A stretch of DNA of 64,000 bases from the NCBI RefSeq assembly GCF_011694515.1, contig NZ_CP050192.1, positions 3,730,172 through 3,794,171 on the forward strand. Reading direction: 5' to 3'. The position numbers and the translations under genes were made by a program. Shown here piece by piece: positions 47,153 through 58,388 of this stretch. Below the pieces are notes generated by a model. The model saw only the letters and a program-made list of their open reading frames with translations, had not been told where the DNA came from and searched no databases. Position 1 is the stretch's first letter. Every line of letters starts with the position of its first letter. This stretch comes from Mycobacterium sp. DL592 (GTDB taxonomy: Bacteria > Actinomycetota > Actinomycetes > Mycobacteriales > Mycobacteriaceae).

Positions 47153-48922
47153 TCAGCCGGGCAGCACCGGAATGGCGCCGGCAACCATGAAAGGCCTTAC
47201 ATCCGACCAGGATTGGCCGTTCTCCGCGTTGGTCCCCGAGAGTTGCAACACACCGCGCGCGTCGGCGACATACACCGCCGACGGGTTGGCAGCGACCGCC
47301 GTCACCGGCATCGTGACATTGCCTGCGGGCCCGTCGGAGTTCACGCCGTCGAGATTCACATATGACACCGGGTGCGCCGGATCAGTCCTGGTGACCACGA
47401 TGTCGTCGCCGGTGCGCCACGACAGCGACACCACCGAGGCACCGAGGCCGAACCCGAGCCGGCGCGGATAAGTCAGTGCGAACTCGCCGACCGGGGTCTG
47501 CTCCACCCCGGCCAGCACCACCTGGCCGTTGATCACCATCGCCGCACGGGTGCCGTCGCGGGACAGCTGCAACTCGGTGATCGCACCGGGAAACGACGAC
47601 GCCACCGCGGCGGAATCGACTGGGATACGCGCGGGTTGGCCGGAGGCCTGCTCCTGGATCACCCGCACGACGCTGTTGCCGTCGACCACCACCCAGACCG
47701 CGTCGTCCAGCGCCCACGACGGCCGGCTGAGCGAGCGTGAGTCGGTCGCCTGCGCCGCAGCGCCACCGTTGGGGCCGATCCACAGCGACGACGCCATGTC
47801 CGGCGCGCCGGGACGCAACACCACCACCGAGGCGATATCGCGGCCGGTGCGCGACAGCGACGCCGCCATCTGGTCACCGATCGACCCGAAGGACCCCGCC
47901 ACAGGGGCGGCGCGCTGGCCATCCAACGACACCATCGACCCGCCGATCAGCGCGTGCACACCGGCCGACGCGCCGTCGACCGCGCCCGGGTCGGTGGCCG
48001 CCACGTCAGTGGTGCTCCAGCCCTGGGCGAAGCGGTCGTCGAGCGCGGCACCGTCGGCGGTGATCACGTACGGGCCCTTGATATCGGAGCGGGCCAGCGT
48101 CCAAATGATCTGCGCGGCAAGCAATTGCCTACTGTGCGGGTCGGTGGTGGTGAGGTTCTCCAGTTCGACGCGCGCGCCGCCGTACCCGCGGCCGATTCCG
48201 GTCTTGCTACCGTCCGCACGGGTCACCGGACCGATCATCTTCAGCGGCGCACCCATCAGGTTGCGCACCGTCTTGGCCATCTCCGGGCGCGGTCCGCCGA
48301 TCAGTTTGCTCACCAGCTCGGTGGCCAGCTGATCGGAGTCGGAGACCGCGACATAACGCGGGTCCGGTACCACGGTCTTGCCGGTCGGGTCGACGAAGTA
48401 CAGCGTGTTGCGTTTGTAGGTGGCCTGGAACTGCTGCCAGTCCAGGAACACTCCGTTGGGCAGCTTGTTGATCCGCCAGCCGTCGGCGGTCTGGATCATC
48501 TCGATCGGGCCCGGGTCGGGCAGCTTTCCGTCGGCAGTCTCGAACACCCCGATATCCGACAGCGAACCGAGGATGTCGGCCTTCATCGTCACCGAAACCC
48601 TTTCGACGGTGCGGGTTTCGACGAACACGACTTTGTCGATCAGCAGGGCGCTGCCCTGATCGTCCCAGGCACTCGAGGCCGACTCGGTGAGAAACTGACG
48701 GGCGGCCAGGTGCCGGTTGGCCGGATCGGCGGTCGCCTTGAGGAACTCCCGCAGCAGCTGATCGGGATCCATCCCCGGGTTGGGTTTGGGCAGATTCTTG
48801 GGCTGCGGCCGCTCGACGGTCCCGATCGCTTGCGGCGCCGAGGAATTCGGCACCCCCGCACAACCGCCGATCGACATCGCGACCACACCGACGATCAGCA
48901 ACGTCAGCAAGCGGCGTGTCAC
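47153..48922 (-). CDS. lpqB: lipoprotein LpqB (MtrAB accessory)
   Basis: A 589-residue lipoprotein matching Rv3244c. The signal peptide ends in the lipobox SIGGC with lipidated Cys21. A GerMN-like domain (about 200-330, [13 protein letters not shown] region) is followed by a C-terminal beta-propeller-like domain. It interacts with the sensor MtrB and tunes MtrA phosphorylation, cell-wall metabolism and division. The GTG overlaps the mtrB stop by 4 bases. Confidence 0.94.
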   Translation of the reverse strand: MTRRLLTLLIVGVVAMSIGGCAGVPNSSAPQAIGTVERPQPKNLPKPNPGMDPDQLLREFLKATADPANRHLAARQFLTESASSAWDDQGSALLIDKVVFVETRTVERVSVTMKADILGSLSDIGVFETADGKLPDPGPIEMIQTADGWRINKLPNGVFLDWQQFQATYKRNTLYFVDPTGKTVVPDPRYVAVSDSDQLATELVSKLIGGPRPEMAKTVRNLMGAPLKMIGPVTRADGSKTGIGRGYGGARVELENLTTTDPHSRQLLAAQIIWTLARSDIKGPYVITADGAALDDRFAQGWSTTDVAATDPGAVDGASAGVHALIGGSMVSLDGQRAAPVAGSFGSIGDQMAASLSRTGRDIASVVVLRPGAPDMASSLWIGPNGGAAAQATDSRSLSRPSWALDDAVWVVVDGNSVVRVIQEQASGQPARIPVDSAAVASSFPGAITELQLSRDGTRAAMVINGQVVLAGVEQTPVGEFALTYPRRLGFGLGASVVSLSWRTGDDIVVTRTDPAHPVSYVNLDGVNSDGPAGNVTMPVTAVAANPSAVYVADARGVLQLSGTNAENGQSWSDVRPFMVAGAIPVLPG

Positions 48923-50583
48923 ACGCTCTCCTGCGCGGGTTCGCGCTGCCGGGCCTGGCGTTGCTCACCGCGGGCCTCGAGCCGCGGTGTCGCAACGGGT
49001 TTCAACGGCAGCGGGCTGGTGGTGACCTTGTGCCCGCGCACCAGCGGAAGGGTCAACCGGAAGCAGGCGCCCTTGCCGGGTTCGCCCCACGCCTCCAGCC
49101 GGCCCTGGTGTAGCCGGGCGTCCTCGATGCTGATCGCCAGACCAAGCCCGGTTCCGCCCGACCGTCGCACCCGCGAGGGGTCGGATCGCCAGAACCGGCT
49201 GAACACCAGCTTCTCCTCGCCCGGCCGCAGCCCGACGCCGAAGTCGCGGACCGTAACGGCGACGGTGTCCTCGTCGGCGGCCATCCGGATGCGCACCGGT
49301 TTACGTTCGGCGTGGTCGATGGCGTTGGCGATCAGGTTGCGCAGAATCCGTTCCACGCGGCGCGGGTCGACCTCGGCGATGACCTCCTGCTCGGGCAGTT
49401 CGACCTGCAGCTCGATTCCCGCGTCGTCGGCCAGATGCCCGACATTGCCCAGCGCGCTCTTGACCGTCGAGCGAAGATCCACCGCTTCGACCGACAGTTC
49501 GGCCACACCGGCGTCGTGCCGGGAGATTTCGAGCAGATCGTTGAGCAGGGTCTCGAACCGGTCGAGTTCGTTGACCATCAGCTCGGTCGAGCGGCGCAAC
49601 GACGGGTCGAGTTCCTCGGCGTGGTCGTGGATCAGGTCGGCCGCCATCCGCACCGTCGTCAACGGCGTGCGCAACTCGTGGCTGACGTCGGAGGTGAACC
49701 GCCGTTGCAGGTTGCCGAACTCCTCGAGCTGGGTGATCTGGCGTTGCAGACTCTCGGCCATGTCGTTGAACGACACCGCCAGCCGCGCCATATCGTCCTC
49801 GCCGCGCACCGGCATCCGCTCGGACAGATGGCCTTCGGCGAATCGTTCGGCGATCCGTGACGCCGAGCGCACCGGCAGCACCACCTGCCGGGAGACCAGC
49901 AGCGCGATCCCGGCCAGCAACACCAGCAGCACCAGACCACCGGTGACCATGGTGCCGCGTACCAGGGTGATGGTGCTTTCCTCGCTGTTGAGCGGGAACA
50001 CCAGATAGAGCTCGAGATTGGGCACCCGGGCCGGCACGGGCGTTCCGATCAGCAGCGCCGGGCCGGAGAACGTTTCGGTGCGCACCGCCGAGTACTGATA
50101 TGAGACCTGGCCGGCCTTGACGAAGTCGCGCAACGACTTCGGGATCTGCTCGACGGGTCCAGCCGCCGTCGCCGCCCGCGGTCCGTCACCGGGCACCATC
50201 AGCACGGCGTCGAAGGTGCCGGCCAGCGCAGCACCGGACGACTGACCGGTCTTGGAAATCAGGGTGTTACGGGCCAGCTGCAGGCTGCTGTCCAGCGAGC
50301 GCGCCTCTTCACCACTGACGATTCCGCTGACGGTGTTGCGCGCCCGGTCGATCTCCTCGGTCGCGGCATGCACCTTCACGTCGAGCACCCGGTTGGTGAT
50401 CTGACTGGTGAGCACGAATCCGAGCACCAGGATCACAGCCAGCGACAGCCCGAGGGTCAACACGACCACCCGCAGCTGCAGCGAGCGACGCCAAATCTGC
50501 GCGACTGCCCGACTCAGCGCACTCGTGCCCCGCACCAGGGGGCCGGATCGCCCCCAGGGACCGCGAACACGAGCTCGAATCAT
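48919..50583 (-). CDS. mtrB: sensor histidine kinase MtrB
   Basis: A 554-residue kinase matching Rv3245c. Membrane helices lie near residues 36-58 and 210-232, with an external sensor between them. A HAMP domain ([21 protein letters not shown]) and the HisKA box [22 protein letters not shown] follow. The HATPase domain has [18 protein letters not shown] and [10 protein letters not shown]. The ATG at 50583 is 7 bases after the mtrA stop. It controls cell-cycle and envelope genes through MtrA. Confidence 0.95.
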   Translation of the reverse strand: MIRARVRGPWGRSGPLVRGTSALSRAVAQIWRRSLQLRVVVLTLGLSLAVILVLGFVLTSQITNRVLDVKVHAATEEIDRARNTVSGIVSGEEARSLDSSLQLARNTLISKTGQSSGAALAGTFDAVLMVPGDGPRAATAAGPVEQIPKSLRDFVKAGQVSYQYSAVRTETFSGPALLIGTPVPARVPNLELYLVFPLNSEESTITLVRGTMVTGGLVLLVLLAGIALLVSRQVVLPVRSASRIAERFAEGHLSERMPVRGEDDMARLAVSFNDMAESLQRQITQLEEFGNLQRRFTSDVSHELRTPLTTVRMAADLIHDHAEELDPSLRRSTELMVNELDRFETLLNDLLEISRHDAGVAELSVEAVDLRSTVKSALGNVGHLADDAGIELQVELPEQEVIAEVDPRRVERILRNLIANAIDHAERKPVRIRMAADEDTVAVTVRDFGVGLRPGEEKLVFSRFWRSDPSRVRRSGGTGLGLAISIEDARLHQGRLEAWGEPGKGACFRLTLPLVRGHKVTTSPLPLKPVATPRLEARGEQRQARQREPAQESV

Positions 50584-50590
50584 CGTCGCG

Positions 50591-51277
50591 TCACGGCGGT
50601 CCGGCCTTGTATCCCACTCCTCGAACGGTGAGCACCACTTGCGGGTTCTCCGGGTCCTTCTCGACCTTGGCACGCAACCGCTGGACGTGCACGTTCACCA
50701 AACGGGTGTCGGCGGGATGGCGATAGCCCCACACCTGTTCGAGCAGCACATCACGAGTAAACACCTGCCGCGGTTTGCGCGCCAACGCCACCAGCAGGTC
50801 GAACTCCAGCGGCGTCAGCGAAATCTGCTCGCCGTTGCGGGTGACCTTGTGAGCAGGCACGTCGATGTCGATATCGGCGATCGACAGCATTTCGGCCGGC
50901 TCGTCCTCGTTACGGCGCAGACGCGCCCGGACCCGTGCGACGAGCTCCTTCGGCTTGAAGGGCTTCATCACGTAGTCGTCCGCGCCCGACTCCAAGCCCA
51001 GCACGACGTCAACCGTGTCGGTCTTCGCGGTCAACATCACGATCGGCACCCCGGAGTCTGCCCGCAGCACCCGGCATACGTCGATGCCGTTCATGCCGGG
51101 CAGCATGAGATCCAGTAGCACCAGGTCAGGGCGCAATTCACGCACCGCCGTCAGCGCCTGCGAACCGTCGCCGATGACCGCGGTGTCGAAACCCTCACCC
51201 CGCAGCACGATGGTGAGCATCTCGGCCAACGACGGATCGTCGTCGACAACCAGAATCCTTTGCCTCATGGAGTCCAT
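50591..51277 (-). CDS. mtrA: response regulator MtrA
   Basis: A 228-residue OmpR/PhoB-type regulator, nearly identical in pattern to Rv3246c. The receiver has [11 protein letters not shown], phospho-Asp in [12 protein letters not shown], Thr in MLTAKTD and Lys in MKPFKPKEL. The winged helix is [19 protein letters not shown] and [13 protein letters not shown]. It is essential in M. tuberculosis and regulates oriC, rpf and cell-wall genes. The start MDSMRQRIL gives the M. tuberculosis length. Confidence 0.96.
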   Translation of the reverse strand: MDSMRQRILVVDDDPSLAEMLTIVLRGEGFDTAVIGDGSQALTAVRELRPDLVLLDLMLPGMNGIDVCRVLRADSGVPIVMLTAKTDTVDVVLGLESGADDYVMKPFKPKELVARVRARLRRNEDEPAEMLSIADIDIDVPAHKVTRNGEQISLTPLEFDLLVALARKPRQVFTRDVLLEQVWGYRHPADTRLVNVHVQRLRAKVEKDPENPQVVLTVRGVGYKAGPP

Positions 51278-51330
51278 GGTGTCACCGAATCGCGACAAAC
51301 CCCGGCTACCACACGGGCGCGTCACGACAT

Positions 51331-51963
51331 TTACCCTGCGTGCAACGACCGGGCCAGCTCGACGGGGTCGATGTCGGGCTCGATGATCGACCACGGGCCG
51401 CCCCAATCGGCGGCGGCAAGTTCGGCGTACACCGTGCCGGTGCGCTGCTGCAGCCCGTCATCTCGCTCGTAGGCGTCGCGGGCCCGCTCCGCCTCCTGCT
51501 CGGCGCGCTGCCTGGCCCGCTGGGCAGCCAGCTCCACCGAAGCGTCGAGCAGGATCTGGCGGTCAGGCTTGGGCAGCCCGAACCGGCCGTACTCCAGCTC
51601 CCCCACCCACGACACCACCTCACCGGCGCCGCCTTGATAGAGCCGCGCCGCGCTGTAGGCCGCGTTGGAGGCCACATAGCGATCCAGGATGACGACGTCG
51701 TAGTCGGTGCACAGCGTGACGATGTGCTCTTTGGCCCCGGCCCGGTCGAGGGCGAACAGGACAGCCATGGCGTAGACGGATTCAGCGAGGTCGCCGTGCC
51801 GGTCATGCAGCGCCTCGCTGGCGAGGTCGGCGTGGATGGACTCGCCGTAGCGCGGGAAGGCCAGTGTGGTCACCGACCGGCCGTCAGCTTCGAAGGCCTG
51901 CTGCAGGCCGCGGGTCAGCGTGCGCTTGCCCGCTCCGTCGAGACCTTCGATGACGATCAGCAC
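51331..51963 (-). CDS. tmk: thymidylate kinase
   Basis: A 210-residue dTMP kinase matching Rv3247c. The P-loop is IEGLDGAGKRTLTRG, where Arg replaces the usual Ser/Thr after GK, typical of mycobacterial Tmk. The DR(Y) motif is VILDRYVASNAAYSAA. It supplies dTDP for DNA synthesis. A leaderless -10 precedes the GTG. It is upstream of mtrA with 53 bases between. Confidence 0.94.
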   Translation of the reverse strand: MLIVIEGLDGAGKRTLTRGLQQAFEADGRSVTTLAFPRYGESIHADLASEALHDRHGDLAESVYAMAVLFALDRAGAKEHIVTLCTDYDVVILDRYVASNAAYSAARLYQGGAGEVVSWVGELEYGRFGLPKPDRQILLDASVELAAQRARQRAEQEAERARDAYERDDGLQQRTGTVYAELAAADWGGPWSIIEPDIDPVELARSLHAG

Positions 51964-51969
51964 GCAGCG

Positions 51970-51975
51970 AGCCTA
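51970..51975 (-). promoter_or_regulatory. putative leaderless -10 element (TAGGCT)
   Basis: TAGGCT is 6 bases before the tmk GTG, in the 16-base gap after the lipase stop. It may start an independent tmk-mtrA transcript. Confidence 0.4.
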
Positions 51976-51979
51976 GTGC

Positions 51980-53284
51980 TCAGAACTGGCCGCAGTTCGG
52001 TGTGGTCGCCAGCCCGTTGAATCGGTCGGCGATCCACTGCATCGCGGCCTCCCCGTCGACCAGCATCGGCAGCGCGTGGTTGACCACCGCCTTGTTCAGG
52101 AACGGCGGCTCCTCGTTGGTGCGGAACTCGACGTCGGCGCCCTGGGCACACCAGTCGCGACCGAGCTGGTTGGCCCCGGTCCACGGCACCAGCGGGTCGT
52201 AACGGTTGCTGTTGATCAGCACCGGCGCGTTGGGCTTGAGCCGGCCGATCCGCTGTTCGTCGAACAGGCTGGAGAACGGCTCGGAGTTCACCAGCTCGGT
52301 GATGTCCCGGTTGAAGTAGGGCTGAAGATGGCGAAACATGAACTTGGTCAACGTCTCTGCCACGCACTGGTCGGCAACCTTGTTCAGCATGTCCTCCCCG
52401 CGCGGGGTCAGGGTGGCGCGGATCTCGTCGGCGTGCTCGGGGTAGGCGGCGATCACCGAGTTCAGTGCGTAGCCCACCACCCCCACCAGCGCGCTGCCGT
52501 CGGCGTAGGGGAACAGTTCCTTCAGGTCTGCCGGCGGGGCCCCGGCATAGGTGCCGACCACATGCTCCTCAGGTGCATACGACGAAGCCAGCTCAGCCGC
52601 CGAGGCCGCCGCCCCGCCGCCCTGGGAATAGCCCCAAAAGGCAACCGGCCCATGCGGATTCAGTGAGGTGTCGGGTAGCCGCATCGCGGCGCGGGCCCCG
52701 TCGAGCATGGCGTGGCCCTCGGAAAGCCGGTTGACGTAGGTGTGCTGGACGCCGATCGTGCCCAACCCCTCGTAGTCGGTCATGAAGATGGCGAAACCGC
52801 GAGCCACCATCGTCGCGACGAACATCTCTTCGTAGTTGAAGGTGAAATCCAGGTACGGCGCCCAATGGAAGCCCTGATTGAACTGGCGCGACGGCGCGCA
52901 CTGGTCACCCTGGCCCTGAGTGCCCGGCCCGTAGACGATCAGCGGTCGCGGCCCGGCCCCCGGCCAGTCGTTGTACGGCTCGAAGTAGGTGCCGGTGACC
53001 ACGTCGGGCTTCCCGCGGCCGTCGGTGCTGCGATACATGACCCGCGTTCCGGTGGCCATGATCGCACCGAGTTGACCGGACGGCTCGAGCACCAGCCGCG
53101 ACGGTTCACTGCGGACGACATCGCCAGGTTGCAGCTGCGGCGGCAACGGATTCGGCGGCGTGTAGAACTCGGTGTAATCGTCTTCGTTGTACTTCGGGTC
53201 CCAGGCACGGTCAGCGTGTGCCAGCGGCGGGAATACCGTTGCGAGAGCCAGACTTACGACAGCTACCCACCGCGTCCACCGCAT
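51980..53284 (-). CDS. secreted lipase family protein
   Basis: A 434-residue protein with a signal peptide (about residues 1-24, ending AHA) and an alpha/beta-hydrolase fold of the secretory LIP lipase family. The nucleophile is Ser in AFWGYSQGGGAAA; candidate Asp is in NSNRYDPLVPW and His in AVVNHALPM. Cys pairs (QCAPS, DQCVAE, DWCAQ, NCGQF) could form disulfides outside the cell. I do not recall it between sahH and tmk in M. tuberculosis. A large inverted repeat lies before it. Confidence 0.88.
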   Translation of the reverse strand: MRWTRWVAVVSLALATVFPPLAHADRAWDPKYNEDDYTEFYTPPNPLPPQLQPGDVVRSEPSRLVLEPSGQLGAIMATGTRVMYRSTDGRGKPDVVTGTYFEPYNDWPGAGPRPLIVYGPGTQGQGDQCAPSRQFNQGFHWAPYLDFTFNYEEMFVATMVARGFAIFMTDYEGLGTIGVQHTYVNRLSEGHAMLDGARAAMRLPDTSLNPHGPVAFWGYSQGGGAAASAAELASSYAPEEHVVGTYAGAPPADLKELFPYADGSALVGVVGYALNSVIAAYPEHADEIRATLTPRGEDMLNKVADQCVAETLTKFMFRHLQPYFNRDITELVNSEPFSSLFDEQRIGRLKPNAPVLINSNRYDPLVPWTGANQLGRDWCAQGADVEFRTNEEPPFLNKAVVNHALPMLVDGEAAMQWIADRFNGLATTPNCGQF

Positions 53285-53300
53285 CTGCGGAGGTTACATC

Positions 53301-53355
53301 GAGTCTGCGCACAGATCGCCGATTTAGTCCCACCCGGCGATCTGTACGCAGACTC
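53301..53355. repeat. 21-bp near-perfect inverted repeat between sahH and lipase
   Basis: The arms at 53301-53321 and 53335-53355 match at 20 of 21 positions (left arm starts GAGTCTGCGCACAGATCG) around a 13-base loop. No T-run follows on either strand. It starts 7 bases after the sahH stop. It may end the sahH mRNA or be a copy of a dispersed palindromic repeat. Confidence 0.8.
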
Positions 53356-53362
53356 AAGCAGC

Positions 53363-54823
<1,461 letters not shown>

Positions 54824-54930
54824 GAAATAGAGCCCTCTTCGTTCGTTCATTGCCGGTGTACGCGCAGATGCGCGGTGGCGACACCCCCAGCCTGCGGGCT
54901 CGCGGGACAGGCGCGTGGGCGCTCTGACAG

Positions 54931-55563
54931 CTAGGGAATATCGATAACACCGTAGCGTTCGGCGAACGGCGTCATCAAACGGGCTAGGTCTGCGGCGACG
55001 TCATGGTTGGCTTCCGGCGGCATCGAGATGTAACTCATGGCCAGCCGCACGATCGCCCGGGCCAGCACGCCGGCGTCCTCGTCGCTGGCGCCGACCCAGC
55101 TGTCGACGAACGCCTCGGTCAGCCGCTCGGAGGCTCTGGTGATGATCGGCGCGCTGTCGGTGGTGATCATCTGCAGCAGGTCGGGCTTGGCGACACCGGT
55201 GAGCAGGGAGATGACCAGCGGATCGGCGGCCGACTCGGTGAAGAACACCCGGAACCCCTCGGAGAACGCCGCGAAGACGCTGCCGACGTTGGAGGTGATC
55301 GCGTCGTTGATGGCGTCGACGAGACGGTCGGCCAGCCGCAGGGCGTATCCCTGGGCCAGGCCCTGCCGGGAGCCGAACTCGTTGTAGATGGTCTGTCTGC
55401 TGATACCGGCGGTGCGGGCCACGTCAGACAGGGTGATCGCCGACCAGTCCTTGGTGAGCAGTTCCTCACGCATGGCGTCGAGCACCGAATCCCGCAGCAA
55501 CGCACGCGAGGCCTCGGGATAGGGAACCCGAGGCCTCGTCACACGCGCGAGCGTAACTGACAT
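54931..55563 (-). CDS. TetR-family regulator of the alkane operon (Rv3249c-like)
   Basis: A 210-residue TetR protein. The HTH is [30 protein letters not shown] (about residues 48-77); the rest is an all-helical ligand-binding domain. It follows rubB in the alkB-rubA-rubB operon. An alternative GTG at 55575 would overlap the rubB stop (GTGA). A natural target is the palindrome upstream of alkB, giving an autoregulated operon. Confidence 0.88.
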   Translation of the reverse strand: MSVTLARVTRPRVPYPEASRALLRDSVLDAMREELLTKDWSAITLSDVARTAGISRQTIYNEFGSRQGLAQGYALRLADRLVDAINDAITSNVGSVFAAFSEGFRVFFTESAADPLVISLLTGVAKPDLLQMITTDSAPIITRASERLTEAFVDSWVGASDEDAGVLARAIVRLAMSYISMPPEANHDVAADLARLMTPFAERYGVIDIP

Positions 55564-55571
55564 CGCAGCCG

Positions 55572-55760
55572 TCACCCGCGGGCGACTTCTACCATCTCGA
55601 AGTCCGATTTGGCCGCGCCGCAGTCGGGACAGCTCCAGTCCTCGGGGATGTCGTCCCACCGGGTGCCCGGCGCGATGCCGTCTTCCGGCCAGCCCTTGGC
55701 CTCGTCGTACTCGAATCCGCACTGCACGCAGATGAACAGTTTGAAGTCCTCATCGCTCAT
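55572..55760 (-). CDS. rubB: rubredoxin RubB
   Basis: A 62-residue rubredoxin matching Rv3250c. Iron is held by CVQCG and CPDCG. It passes electrons to AlkB. The ATG overlaps the rubA stop (ATGA). Confidence 0.93.
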   Translation of the reverse strand: MSDEDFKLFICVQCGFEYDEAKGWPEDGIAPGTRWDDIPEDWSCPDCGAAKSDFEMVEVARG

Positions 55761-55930
55761 TGCGTCACCTCCATCGCCTCGAAGTCGATCTTCTCTCGTA
55801 CACCGCAGTCCGGGCAGCACCAGTCGTCGGGGACGTCGGCCCAGGCGGTGCCGGCCGGGAAGCCTTCCCGGGCGGCACCTTTCGCCTCGTCGTAGACGTA
55901 GTCACACACCGGGCACTTGTAGGCGCTCAT
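55757..55930 (-). CDS. rubA: rubredoxin RubA
   Basis: A 57-residue rubredoxin matching Rv3251c, with iron ligands CPVCD (Cys6, Cys9) and CPDCG (Cys39, Cys42), plus an extra Cys38 beside the second pair. The ATG at 55930 overlaps the alkB stop, and its stop overlaps the rubB ATG, so three genes are translationally chained. It is short enough to be missed by automatic calling. Confidence 0.93.
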   Translation of the reverse strand: MSAYKCPVCDYVYDEAKGAAREGFPAGTAWADVPDDWCCPDCGVREKIDFEAMEVTQ

Positions 55931-57198
55931 GCGGTGGCTCCACCGAATTGCTCTTCGCGCAAGCGCTCATCGCCGTAGCGGGCGAGGATCTTCGCCCGGC
56001 GACGCGGGTCGATGTTCACCTTGGTGATGTCACCGTTGTAGTGCTCGAGCACCCGGTGGTCCATCATCCGGCGCCACACCCAGGGCAGGTAGGTGACGCC
56101 GATCAGGGTGGCGTAGCCGGTCGGCAGTTCAGGTGCCTCGTCCATGCTGCGCAGCGTCTGGTAGCGACGGGTCGGGTTGGCGTGGTGATCGCTGTGCCGC
56201 TGCAGATGGTAGAGGAACAGGTTGGTCACCAGGTGATCGGAGTTCCAGCTGTGCTGCGGGGTGCAGCGCTCGTAGCGGCCGTTCTCGTTCTTCTGCCGCA
56301 GCAGTCCGTAGTGCTCGAGGTAGTTGACCGACTCGAGCATCGAGAAGCCGAACACCGCCTGGATGATCAGGAAGGGGATCAGAGCGGGACCGAACACCGC
56401 GATCAGCGCACCGAAGAGCACCGCCGACATCAGCCACGCGTTGAGCACGTCGTTGCCCAGCCAAGTCCGGGGATCCCAGGGGCTCTTGCCGAGCCGGCGG
56501 ATACGGGCCGCCTCGAGCTTGACCGCCGAGCGTGCGCTGCCCCAGACGCTGCGAGGCAGGAACTCCCAGAACGTTTCACCGAACCGCGACGACGCGGGGT
56601 CTTCCGGGGTGGCGACGCGGACGTGGTGGCCGCGGTTGTGCTCGATGTAGAAGTGGCCGTAGCAGGTCTGCGCCAACGTCACCTTCGACAGCCAGCGTTC
56701 CAGCGACTCCTTCTTGTGCCCCAGTTCGTGGGCGGTGTTGATGCCGGTGCCGCCGAGCACGCCGACCGAGAGCGCCAGGCCGATCTTGGCGAACCAGCTC
56801 AGGCCGCCTTCGTAGCCCAGCCAGCTCAGGTTCGACGCGGTGAACATGTAGGCGCCGAAGATCAGGCTGACGAACTGGAACGGAATGAAGATGTAGGTGC
56901 AATACCGGTAGTACTTGTCGTTCTCCAGGTACTCCATCACCTCGTCGGGCGGGTTCTGGCCGTCACGGCCGAACTTGAGGTCCAGCGCCGGCAGCAGCAT
57001 GTAGATCAGGAACGGCCCGACCCAGAAGAACACCTGTGACGCGGTGGTCCAGCCGAGCTGGTTCATCCCCCAGACCACCGGCAGCACCACGAGCAACGCC
57101 GTGGGTGCGATCAGGCCCATCAGCCACAGATAGCGCTTCTTGTCCCGCCACTGCGTGGGTTCGACCCGGGCAGTGCCGGCATCCAACTGAGACGTCAC
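55927..57198 (-). CDS. alkB: alkane 1-monooxygenase AlkB
   Basis: A 423-residue membrane di-iron hydroxylase matching Rv3252c, oxidising medium-chain alkanes to 1-alkanols. The His boxes are HELGHKK, EHNRGHH and LQRHSDHH, with the AlkB-specific NYLEHYG. About six membrane helices are present. The start is GTG at 57198 because a GGAGG lies 8 bases upstream; the more upstream ATG at 57213 contains that GGAGG itself. Confidence 0.95.
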   Translation of the reverse strand: MTSQLDAGTARVEPTQWRDKKRYLWLMGLIAPTALLVVLPVVWGMNQLGWTTASQVFFWVGPFLIYMLLPALDLKFGRDGQNPPDEVMEYLENDKYYRYCTYIFIPFQFVSLIFGAYMFTASNLSWLGYEGGLSWFAKIGLALSVGVLGGTGINTAHELGHKKESLERWLSKVTLAQTCYGHFYIEHNRGHHVRVATPEDPASSRFGETFWEFLPRSVWGSARSAVKLEAARIRRLGKSPWDPRTWLGNDVLNAWLMSAVLFGALIAVFGPALIPFLIIQAVFGFSMLESVNYLEHYGLLRQKNENGRYERCTPQHSWNSDHLVTNLFLYHLQRHSDHHANPTRRYQTLRSMDEAPELPTGYATLIGVTYLPWVWRRMMDHRVLEHYNGDITKVNIDPRRRAKILARYGDERLREEQFGGATA

Positions 57199-57240
57199 GA
57201 CAAATACCTCCATGTGAGTGCCATCACCATTGATGAGTTG

Positions 57241-57280
57241 ACTATAGAGCTCAATTTGTCGGTTGTCTATACAAACAACC
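57241..57280 (-). promoter_or_regulatory. alkB promoter with overlapping operator
   Basis: On the minus strand, TAGACA (57269-57264) and TATAGT (57246-57241) are 17 bases apart. The -35 is covered by a palindrome GGTTGT-CTATACAA-ACAACC (57261-57280), with a further related half site to 57290. Repression by the TetR at the end of the operon is the simplest reading. Confidence 0.65.
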
Positions 57281-57453
57281 ATGTTTTGTAAACACGCTGG
57301 TCCGGATCGGCTGGTGCAGCGGGAGGGTACGGGCGGTCTGGGCACCCGGCGACGCGATCCTCGGCGCCTAGCAGATGCAGATATGACAAACCGCGGCGCT
57401 TTTTGCGGCGGGTTCATCCCGCAGACAGGCGCCGTGGTGGTACCGAGGCGGCG

Positions 57454-58374
57454 CTAGCGGGTCAGCGCGCGATCGAGATCGGGTTCCAGATAGATGACGG
57501 CCGCCGCAGGCACCTTGGCCCGCACCGCGGCCTCGGCGTTGTCGATGGTGGCGGCCACGGTCGCCAGGTCGATGTTCGGCGCCAGAGCGATCTTGGCCCC
57601 GACGAGCATCTCCTCCGGGCCGAGGTACTGGGTGCGCAGATGGATCACCCGGTCCACGTGCGGGGTCTGCTCGAGGGCGGACTGAATCGCGCTGCACTCC
57701 TCGGCGGTGGCGCCCTCACCGATGAGCAGGCTGTGCATCTCGACCATGAGCACGATCGCGATCACGCCCAGCAGCGCGCCGATGAGCATGGTGCCCACAC
57801 CGTCCCAGATCGGGTCGCCGGTCAGCATCGTCAAACCCACACCCGCCATGGCGAAGATCAGGCCGATCAGCGCACCGGTGTCCTCCAACAGCACCACCGG
57901 CAACTCGGGGTTACGCGAGCGGCGGATGAACTGCCACCAACTGCCCGCCCCTTTGAGCGGACGGGATTCCACGATCGCGGTGCGAAAACTGTAGGTCTCC
58001 AGGGCGATCGCCACACCCAGGATCGCCACCGCCACCAGTGGTGAAGTCAACGGCTGGGGGTGCGAGATCTTGTGGTAGCCCTCGTAGAGCGCGAAGATCG
58101 CGCCGAGTGAGAACAGCACGAGAGCTACAACGAACGAATAGAAGTACCGGCTCCGGCCATAGCCGAACTGGTGCAGACTGTCCGCCTCTTTGCGGGCCTG
58201 GCGCTGACCGAACAGCAGCAGACCCTGATTTGAGGTGTCGGCCACCGAGTGGACGGCCTCGGCGAGCATCGACGAACTGCCGGTGATGAAGAATCCGAAG
58301 AACTTCGCCGCCGCGATACCCGCGTTGGCGGTCAAGGCCGCCAGGATCGCCTTGGTGCTGCCCTCGGTCGACAT
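57454..58374 (-). CDS. cation diffusion facilitator (CDF) transporter
   Basis: A 306-residue CDF family metal exporter with five to six membrane helices (first about 12-32) and a cytoplasmic C-terminal domain (about 220-306). The likely metal site uses His and Asp of AEAVHSVADTSNQ in TM2 and EDTGALIG in TM5. The subtype resembles SLC30A9-like CDFs; the metal (Zn, Mn or Co) is not assignable. In M. tuberculosis I recall other genes (Rv3253c/Rv3254) here, so the locus differs. Confidence 0.88.
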   Translation of the reverse strand: MSTEGSTKAILAALTANAGIAAAKFFGFFITGSSSMLAEAVHSVADTSNQGLLLFGQRQARKEADSLHQFGYGRSRYFYSFVVALVLFSLGAIFALYEGYHKISHPQPLTSPLVAVAILGVAIALETYSFRTAIVESRPLKGAGSWWQFIRRSRNPELPVVLLEDTGALIGLIFAMAGVGLTMLTGDPIWDGVGTMLIGALLGVIAIVLMVEMHSLLIGEGATAEECSAIQSALEQTPHVDRVIHLRTQYLGPEEMLVGAKIALAPNIDLATVAATIDNAEAAVRAKVPAAAVIYLEPDLDRALTR

Positions 58375-58388
58375 GCGGTCCTCCTTCG

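Noticed and set aside
54824..54930. Possible SAH riboswitch upstream of sahH
   Set aside because: The short leader has a small GCGCAT-type hairpin but none of the conserved SAH-riboswitch core I would expect.
55511..55534. 8-bp inverted repeat GCCTCGGG/CCCGAGGC near the start of the TetR gene
   Set aside because: It lies inside coding sequence and is short for this GC content; no evidence that it acts as an operator.
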